A DNA stretch of 64,000 bases from Streptomyces halstedii (lineage in GTDB: Bacteria > Actinomycetota > Actinomycetes > Streptomycetales > Streptomycetaceae): positions 62,001 to 126,000 of the forward strand of contig JOAZ01000011.1 of NCBI GenBank assembly GCA_000720535.1. The letters run 5' to 3'. The number at the start of each line of letters is the position of its first letter. The stretch's first letter is position 1. Below are positions 59,667 to 64,000 of this stretch, piece by piece. The notes under the pieces were generated by a model that did no database searches, was not told the DNA's origin, and worked only from the letters and a program-made list of their open reading frames with translations. Made by a program: the position numbers and the translations under genes.

Positions 59667-59767
59667 CCGTCAAGGAAGCCGCCTCCCGTCAGGGAAGCCG
59701 CCTCCCCCGTCGGGGAAGCCGCTTCTCCGTCAAGGAAGCCGCTCCCCCGTCATGGAAGCCGCTTCTC
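59667..59767. repeat. five tandem copies of a ~20-bp unit overlapping a gene's 3' end
   Basis: Unit CCGTCAAGGAAGCCGCYTC begins at 59667, 59686, 59707, 59727 and 59747. The last copy is the 3' end of the 72-codon gene on the minus strand. Each copy encodes the same end (Glu-Lys-Arg-Leu-Pro-stop or a close form). Confidence 0.85.
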
Positions 59768-59968
59768 CACGGCTGCCCGGCCCTCCTCGGCCAGCGTGCG
59801 CTCGGCCCAGCGGAGGTTCTCCGGGGTCAGGTCCCGCCCCGAGGCGAGGACCAGGTCCTCCGGGGTCGGCTGGTCGTGGCCGCCGGTGTGCAGCAGCCGG
59901 TCGGGGGTCACCTCCCGCGCGTCCGGCGCGGATGCGGATGTGGATGTGGATTCGGACTCTTCGCTCAT
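59750..59968 (-). CDS. small conserved hypothetical protein (72 aa)
   Basis: A 72-residue acidic protein. A Ser/Thr/Ala-rich start (MSEESESTSTSASAPDAREV) leads to a helical part, TPDRLLHTGGHDQPTPEDLV and LTPENLRWAERTLAEEGRAAVEKRLP. GAGGAGG lies 5 nt before the ATG at 59966-59968, a strong site. No family is recognised. Its last codons and stop are repeated four more times downstream as a tandem array, so in-frame slippage could not lengthen the protein past the first stop. Confidence 0.7.
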   Translation of the reverse strand: MSEESESTSTSASAPDAREVTPDRLLHTGGHDQPTPEDLVLASGRDLTPENLRWAERTLAEEGRAAVEKRLP

Positions 59969-60206
59969 ACCGCCTCCTCGTCCTTGCGGCAATTCTCGCT
60001 CCCCACGGAGGTCGCCGCATCCGAGGGCGGGAGGCGCCCGGAGAGGTATCACCTGACTTGCACATGATGAATACGCGACGTTCACACGGCGGCACTCCGC
60101 GTGTGCGAGGCTCCCGGCTGACCAGCCAACGACCGGCCACCCGGCTCCGCTCCCCCACGCATCCCGGTGGCGGCAGAGCGGGCCCCGCTTGGAGAGGACA
60201 CCCCAC

Positions 60207-61010
60207 ATGTCCGTCCGTCGCCGCCTCTACGCGCGTCCACTACTCGCGACCGCCACCTCGATCGCCGTACTCACCGGCGTCGCGGCCTCCGCCGCGCCGG
60301 CCACCGCGGCCCCCGCCGCCGTCCTCGACGACACCTACTACCAGGACGCCCTCGGCAAGACCGGCGCGGCCCTGAAGAGCTCGCTGCACACCATCGTCAG
60401 CGACCAGAGCACGCTCACGTACGCCCAGGTCTGGGACGCCCTCAAGGTCACCGACGAGGACCCGGCCGACTCCTCCCACGTGATCCTCCTGTACACCGGC
60501 CGCTCGCAGTCGAAGAACGAGAACGGCGGCAGCACCGGGGACTGGAACCGGGAGCACGTCTGGGCCAAGTCGCACGGGAACTTCGGCACCGCGACCGGTC
60601 CCGGCACCGACATCCACCACCTGCGCCCGGAGGACGTCCAGGTCAACTCGATCCGCGGCAACAAGGACTTCGACGAGGGCGGCAGCGCCGTCTCCGGCGC
60701 GCCGGGCAACTACACGGACGGCGACTCCTTCGAACCCCGCGACGCCGTCAAGGGCGACGTGGCCCGGATGATCCTCTACATGGCCGTGCGGTACGAGGGG
60801 GACGACGCCTTCGCCGACCTGGAGCCCAACGAGAAGGTGAGCAACGGCTCGGCGCCGAACATCGGCCGGCTCTCCGTCCTGAAGCGGTGGAGCCAGGAGG
60901 ACCCGCCGGACAGCTTCGAGAAGAAGCGCAACGACGTCATATTCGAGCGGTTCCAGCACAACCGGAACCCGTTCATCGACCACCCGGAGTGGGTCGAGGC
61001 CATCTGGTAG
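60207..61010 (+). CDS. secreted endonuclease I-type nuclease
   Basis: A 267-residue exported DNase of the endonuclease I (EndA/NucM) beta-beta-alpha-metal family. A signal peptide covers about 1-34 (LLATATSIAVLTGVAASAAPATAAP). The catalytic segment is GDWNREHVWAKSHGNFG with the metal-site His, then DIHHLRPEDVQVNSIRGNKDF. A C-terminal helical part includes DFFERFQHNRNPFIDHPEW style sequence (residues approximate). It would degrade extracellular DNA, for nutrition or during mycelial lysis. GAGAGG precedes the ATG at 60207. It ends at a strong hairpin. Confidence 0.9.
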   Translation: MSVRRRLYARPLLATATSIAVLTGVAASAAPATAAPAAVLDDTYYQDALGKTGAALKSSLHTIVSDQSTLTYAQVWDALKVTDEDPADSSHVILLYTGRSQSKNENGGSTGDWNREHVWAKSHGNFGTATGPGTDIHHLRPEDVQVNSIRGNKDFDEGGSAVSGAPGNYTDGDSFEPRDAVKGDVARMILYMAVRYEGDDAFADLEPNEKVSNGSAPNIGRLSVLKRWSQEDPPDSFEKKRNDVIFERFQHNRNPFIDHPEWVEAIW

Positions 61011-61023
61011 GCGTCCCGCCGAC

Positions 61024-61069
61024 GCGGGCCGGGTCCGCCGGGGCGCACTCCCCGGCGGACCCGGCCCGC
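61024..61069. terminator. terminator hairpin after the nuclease gene
   Basis: Perfect 20-bp inverse arms (61024-61043 and 61050-61069) with a 6-nt loop, 13 bp after the nuclease stop. Confidence 0.8.
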
Positions 61070-61211
61070 CCGTGCGCCCGGCGCCGACGAGCCGGACCGA
61101 ATAATTCGCCCGGATAAGGATCAAACGGTATGAATTGAGTCGTTGAGTTCCCCGCTCCTCACCCCGGGGCGGGCTCAGTACCGCGGACCCCGAGCCCTCC
61201 GGGAGGGAACG

Positions 61212-62327
61212 ATGGATACGGACGCCCTGACCTCCGGCACCTTGCAGAAACTTCGGGCGACCAGGCCCTATCCCGCGCTGTCCCTGACGATGCCGACCCA
61301 CCGCCGGGCGCCGGACAACACCCAGGACGCCGTACGGCTGCGCAATCTGGTGGCGGAGGCCGGCAACCGGCTGGACGCCGACCCCCGGGTGAGCCGCGAG
61401 GCACGGGACGCCGTGAAGGCGCAGCTGGACCGCGCGGCCGCCGACATCGACCCGCGCCGCGCCCTGGAGTCCCTGGTCGTCCTGGCCGACGCGGACGAGT
61501 ACCAGATCTGGCAGGTGCCGCGCACCGCCCCCGAGCGCGTCGTCCTCAGCGACTCCTACCTCACCCGCAACCTGGTCGCGGCCAAGGCGGGGGCACGGCT
61601 GTTCTGGGTGCTGAGCTTCTCCGCCGATCACGCGGCGCTCTGGTCGGGGACGAACGAGAGTCTGCGGGCGGTGAAGGACCACGGCTTCCCGCTGAGCCCT
61701 CCGCACCAGAACTTCGACCCGGAGCGCCAGGCCCGGAGCGGCGACGCGCCGAGCATCTACACCGACGAGGACACCCGCACCTTCTTCCGCACGGTGGACG
61801 ACACCCTGCGCGGGGTGCTGGCCGCGGAGCCCCGGCCGCTGTTCCTGGTCGGTCTGCCGCAGGCGCTCTCCCTGCTCGAAGACGTCGGCGACCGCGCGCG
61901 GTCGGCCGCCTGCACGGTCCCGAAGGGGACGACGGCGGAGACGACGGCGCCCGAACTGGCCAGGGAACTGGAGCCGGCCCTGGCGGACTGGCGCGAGCAG
62001 GGTGTCGCGGCCGTCCGGGACAGGCTGGACACCGCCCGTGGCGCCAAGACCTTCGCGGGCGGACTCGACGAGGTGTGGGCGGCCGCCGGAGAGGGCCGCG
62101 TCGCCCTCGTCGCGGTCGAGGAGCACTTCCAGCGGACGGTCAGGGTGGCCGAAGGCCATCTGGAGGCGGTCGATCCGGCGGACGTGGCGCCGGGCGACGA
62201 GGAGGTCCGCGAGGACATCGTGGACGAACTCATCGAGACGGTGCTGGACAACGGCGGCGAGGTCGCGTTCGTCGCCGACGACTCCCTCGCCGACCACGGG
62301 CGCGTCGCCGCGGTGCTGCGCTTCTGA
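61212..62327 (+). CDS. baeRF3-type (bacterial eRF1-like) protein
   Basis: A 371-residue soluble protein similar to the baeRF3 group, bacterial relatives of eukaryotic release factor 1. Typical features are SGTLQKLRATRPYPALSLTMPTHRRAPDN near the start, LVVLADADEYQIWQVPRTAPERVVLSDSYLTRNLVAAK in the middle (a decayed release-factor core), and the C-terminal VDELIETVLDNGGEVAFV element. These proteins lack a proven role and may act in ribosome rescue or stress. GGGAGGGA precedes the ATG at 61212. It converges with the phosphoketolase across the longest hairpin of the window. Confidence 0.8.
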   Translation: MDTDALTSGTLQKLRATRPYPALSLTMPTHRRAPDNTQDAVRLRNLVAEAGNRLDADPRVSREARDAVKAQLDRAAADIDPRRALESLVVLADADEYQIWQVPRTAPERVVLSDSYLTRNLVAAKAGARLFWVLSFSADHAALWSGTNESLRAVKDHGFPLSPPHQNFDPERQARSGDAPSIYTDEDTRTFFRTVDDTLRGVLAAEPRPLFLVGLPQALSLLEDVGDRARSAACTVPKGTTAETTAPELARELEPALADWREQGVAAVRDRLDTARGAKTFAGGLDEVWAAAGEGRVALVAVEEHFQRTVRVAEGHLEAVDPADVAPGDEEVREDIVDELIETVLDNGGEVAFVADDSLADHGRVAAVLRF

Positions 62328-62337
62328 GCGCGCCCCC

Positions 62338-62398
62338 GTCCCGGACACGCCTCGGCCGGACCGCCGGTCAAGCGGTCCGGCCGAGGCGTGTCCGGGAC
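62338..62398. terminator. bidirectional terminator, 26-bp perfect stem
   Basis: The arms 62338-62363 and 62373-62398 are perfect inverse copies of 26 bp with a 9-nt loop. This is the longest hairpin seen here. It separates the converging baeRF and phosphoketolase genes. Confidence 0.85.
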
Positions 62399-62414
62399 GG
62401 TCGGCTCGGGACGG

Positions 62415-64000
62415 TCAGCCCTCCCAGGTCCAGTCGGCCACCTCGGGCAGGTCGGTGCCGTGCTCCCGGATCCAGTCGTGGTGCCGGCCGCGTACGTCCG
62501 CCATGGCCTGGCGTACGGCGACGGCGCGTACCCCCAGCCCCGGCACCCGGTCGATCACGTCCATGACCAGCCGGTAGCGGTCCAGGTCGTTGCGGAGCAC
62601 CATGTCGAAGGGCGTGGTGGTCGTGCCCTCCTCCTTGTAGCCCCGTACATGCAGATGCGCGTGCCCGGCCCGGCGGTACGCGAGCCGGTGCACCAGCCAC
62701 GGATAGCCGTGGTAGGCGAAGATCACCGGCTTGTCCCGGGTGAACAGGGCGTCGTACTCCGCGTCCGGCATCCCGTGCGGGTGCTCCTCGCGGGGCAGCA
62801 GCCGGGCCATGTCGACCACGTTGACCACGCGCACGGCGAGTTCCGGCAGGTGGCGCCGGAGCAGACCGGCCGCGGCCATCGTCTCCAGGGTGGGGACGTC
62901 TCCGGCGCAGGCGAGCACGACGTCCGGCTCGCGGCTGCCGTCCTCGGTGCCGGCCCATTCCCACATGCCGGCTCCGCGGGCGCAGTGGGCACGCGCCTGG
63001 TCGAGGGTGAGCCAGTCGAAGCTCGGCTGCTTGCCCGCGACGACGACGTTGACGTAGTCGCGGCTGGCCAGGATGTGTTCGGCGGTGGAGAGCAGCGTGT
63101 TGGTGTCCGGCGGCAGGTAGACCCGGACGACCTCGGGCGACTTGTTGAGGATGTGGTCCACGAAGCCGGGGTCCTGGTGCGAGAAGCCGTTGTGGTCCTG
63201 GCGCCAGACGTGTGAGGTGAGCAGGTAGTTGAGGGAGGCGATGGGGCGGCGCCAGGTCAGCCGCCGCGAGGTGCGCAGCCACTTGATGTGCTGGTTGACC
63301 ATCGAGTCGACGATGTGGGCGAAGGCCTCGTAGGAGGAGAACAGGCCGTGCCGCCCGGTGAGCAGGTAGCCCTCCAGCCAGCCCTGGCACAGGTGCTCGG
63401 AGAGCACCTCCATCACCCTGCCGTCCCGGGAGAGGTGTTCGTCGGTGGGCAGGGTGGCGGCCTGCCAGGCCTTGCCGGTGGCGCCGTAGAGCGCGTCGAG
63501 GCGGTTGGACGCGGTCTCGTCGGGGCCGACGACGCGGAAGTCCCGCCGCCCGGCGGTCGCGGCCATGACGTCTTCCAGCAGGCCGCCCAGGACCCGGGTG
63601 GGCTCGTGCATGACCGTGCCGGGCCCGTCGACGCGTACGGCGTGCTCCTCCAGCGGCGGGACGGGCAGCGTGCGCAGGAGCAGTCCGCCGTTGGCGTACG
63701 GGGTGGAGCCGAGGCGGAAGGTGCCCTCCGGTATCCAGCGCAGCACGGCCTCGGTGGGCCGGCCGTCGGAGTCGAAGAGTTCCTCGGGCCGGTAGGAGCG
63801 CATCCACTCCTCCAGCTCGCGCAGGTGCCCCGGGTTGTCCCGGACGCCGGGGAGCGGCACCTGGTGGGCGCGCCAGGTGCCTTCGACGGGGACGCCGTCG
63901 ACCTCCTTGGGGCCGGTCCAGCCCTTGGGGGTGCGCAGCACGATCATCGGCCAGCGCGGGCGTACGGTCGCGCCCTCGGTGCGGGCGGCGCGCTGGTGGC
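62415..64000 (-). CDS. xfp: phosphoketolase, C-terminal two thirds (runs off window)
   Basis: At least 528 codons of a xylulose-5-phosphate/fructose-6-phosphate phosphoketolase; the N-terminal part lies beyond 64000. Seen are [50 protein letters not shown], the pyrimidine-binding domain segment [23 protein letters not shown] and [10 protein letters not shown], and the C-terminal [12 protein letters not shown]. It uses thiamine diphosphate to split ketose phosphates with phosphate into acetyl phosphate and erythrose-4-P or glyceraldehyde-3-P. The reading frame stays open to the window end, so no truncation is suggested. Confidence 0.94.
   Translation of the reverse strand, partial: HQRAARTEGATVRPRWPMIVLRTPKGWTGPKEVDGVPVEGTWRAHQVPLPGVRDNPGHLRELEEWMRSYRPEELFDSDGRPTEAVLRWIPEGTFRLGSTPYANGGLLLRTLPVPPLEEHAVRVDGPGTVMHEPTRVLGGLLEDVMAATAGRRDFRVVGPDETASNRLDALYGATGKAWQAATLPTDEHLSRDGRVMEVLSEHLCQGWLEGYLLTGRHGLFSSYEAFAHIVDSMVNQHIKWLRTSRRLTWRRPIASLNYLLTSHVWRQDHNGFSHQDPGFVDHILNKSPEVVRVYLPPDTNTLLSTAEHILASRDYVNVVVAGKQPSFDWLTLDQARAHCARGAGMWEWAGTEDGSREPDVVLACAGDVPTLETMAAAGLLRRHLPELAVRVVNVVDMARLLPREEHPHGMPDAEYDALFTRDKPVIFAYHGYPWLVHRLAYRRAGHAHLHVRGYKEEGTTTTPFDMVLRNDLDRYRLVMDVIDRVPGLGVRAVAVRQAMADVRGRHHDWIREHGTDLPEVADWTWEG

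Noticed and set aside
60240-62348. 702-codon minus-strand open frame across nuclease and baeRF genes
   Set aside because: It is antisense to two genes with good starts and domains and has no domain of its own.

Overview
The window is high-GC actinobacterial DNA with the coding habits of Streptomyces: dense genes, very GC-rich third codon positions, many GTG starts, and long perfect hairpins between convergent genes. Several genes are genus hallmarks. These are a bifunctional geosmin synthase (29096-31333), a complete whiE-type spore-pigment polyketide cluster (34798-41956), an NsdA-like developmental regulator (24509-26002), and small Streptomyces families such as DUF5133 and DUF6296. No tRNA, rRNA, CRISPR array, insertion sequence or prophage was seen. 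The last gene, a phosphoketolase, runs off the right edge.

Layout. 1-15.3 kb holds small regulatory and metabolic units: two TetR genes each divergent from a target (a TIM-barrel protein; a zinc alcohol dehydrogenase), an acetyltransferase, a PepSY lipoprotein, an AraC/DUF2000 pair, a DinB protein, an epoxide hydrolase, a secreted TNT-type NADase followed by a 77-codon gene, and a DUF4389/51-codon/DUF4230 membrane gene set. 15.4-21.1 kb is a divergent cellulase pair, GH48 and GH6, both with CBM2 modules. Each has a CebR-type operator placed identically on its promoter. A GH10-CBM2 xylanase lies apart at 50.4-51.8 kb, so the window carries three secreted plant-polysaccharide enzymes. 21-28.9 kb has a VanZ protein, a TPR protein, a zinc-independent L33 paralogue with a possible Zur box, a PAS-SpoIIE phosphatase, the NsdA-like regulator with a divergent phosphotransferase-fold gene, and a secreted amidase.

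29-42 kb is the developmental and secondary-metabolism core. Geosmin synthase is followed by two small genes, a secreted beta-helix protein, an O-methyltransferase, and the whiE set. The whiE set runs on the minus strand as SchA/CurD protein, cupin, KS-alpha, KS-beta, ACP, aromatase and TcmI-type cyclase. The FAD hydroxylase is divergent from it. The starts and stops of cupin, KS-alpha and KS-beta overlap, which indicates translational coupling.

42-64 kb carries a tandem-fused alpha/beta hydrolase, a solitary phenylacetate-CoA ligase with a palindromic operator, an acyl-CoA synthetase divergent from a Tat-type serine hydrolase, a SIMPL protein, the xylanase, an FAD oxidoreductase, a second DinB protein, a Ser/Thr kinase with nine TPR-like repeats, an MpaB-type protein, an RlmG-type methyltransferase, a secreted endonuclease I, a baeRF-type protein and the phosphoketolase.

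Non-coding structure includes eleven long hairpins, an 11-copy heptamer array (49780-49856), a five-copy repeat that duplicates a gene's 3' end (59667-59767), and palindromes in many divergent promoter regions. No wholly unknown system could be established. The best leads are the TNT/77-codon pair, the lid-less fused hydrolase, the roughly 740-nt leader of the GH6 gene, and the paired CebR promoters.
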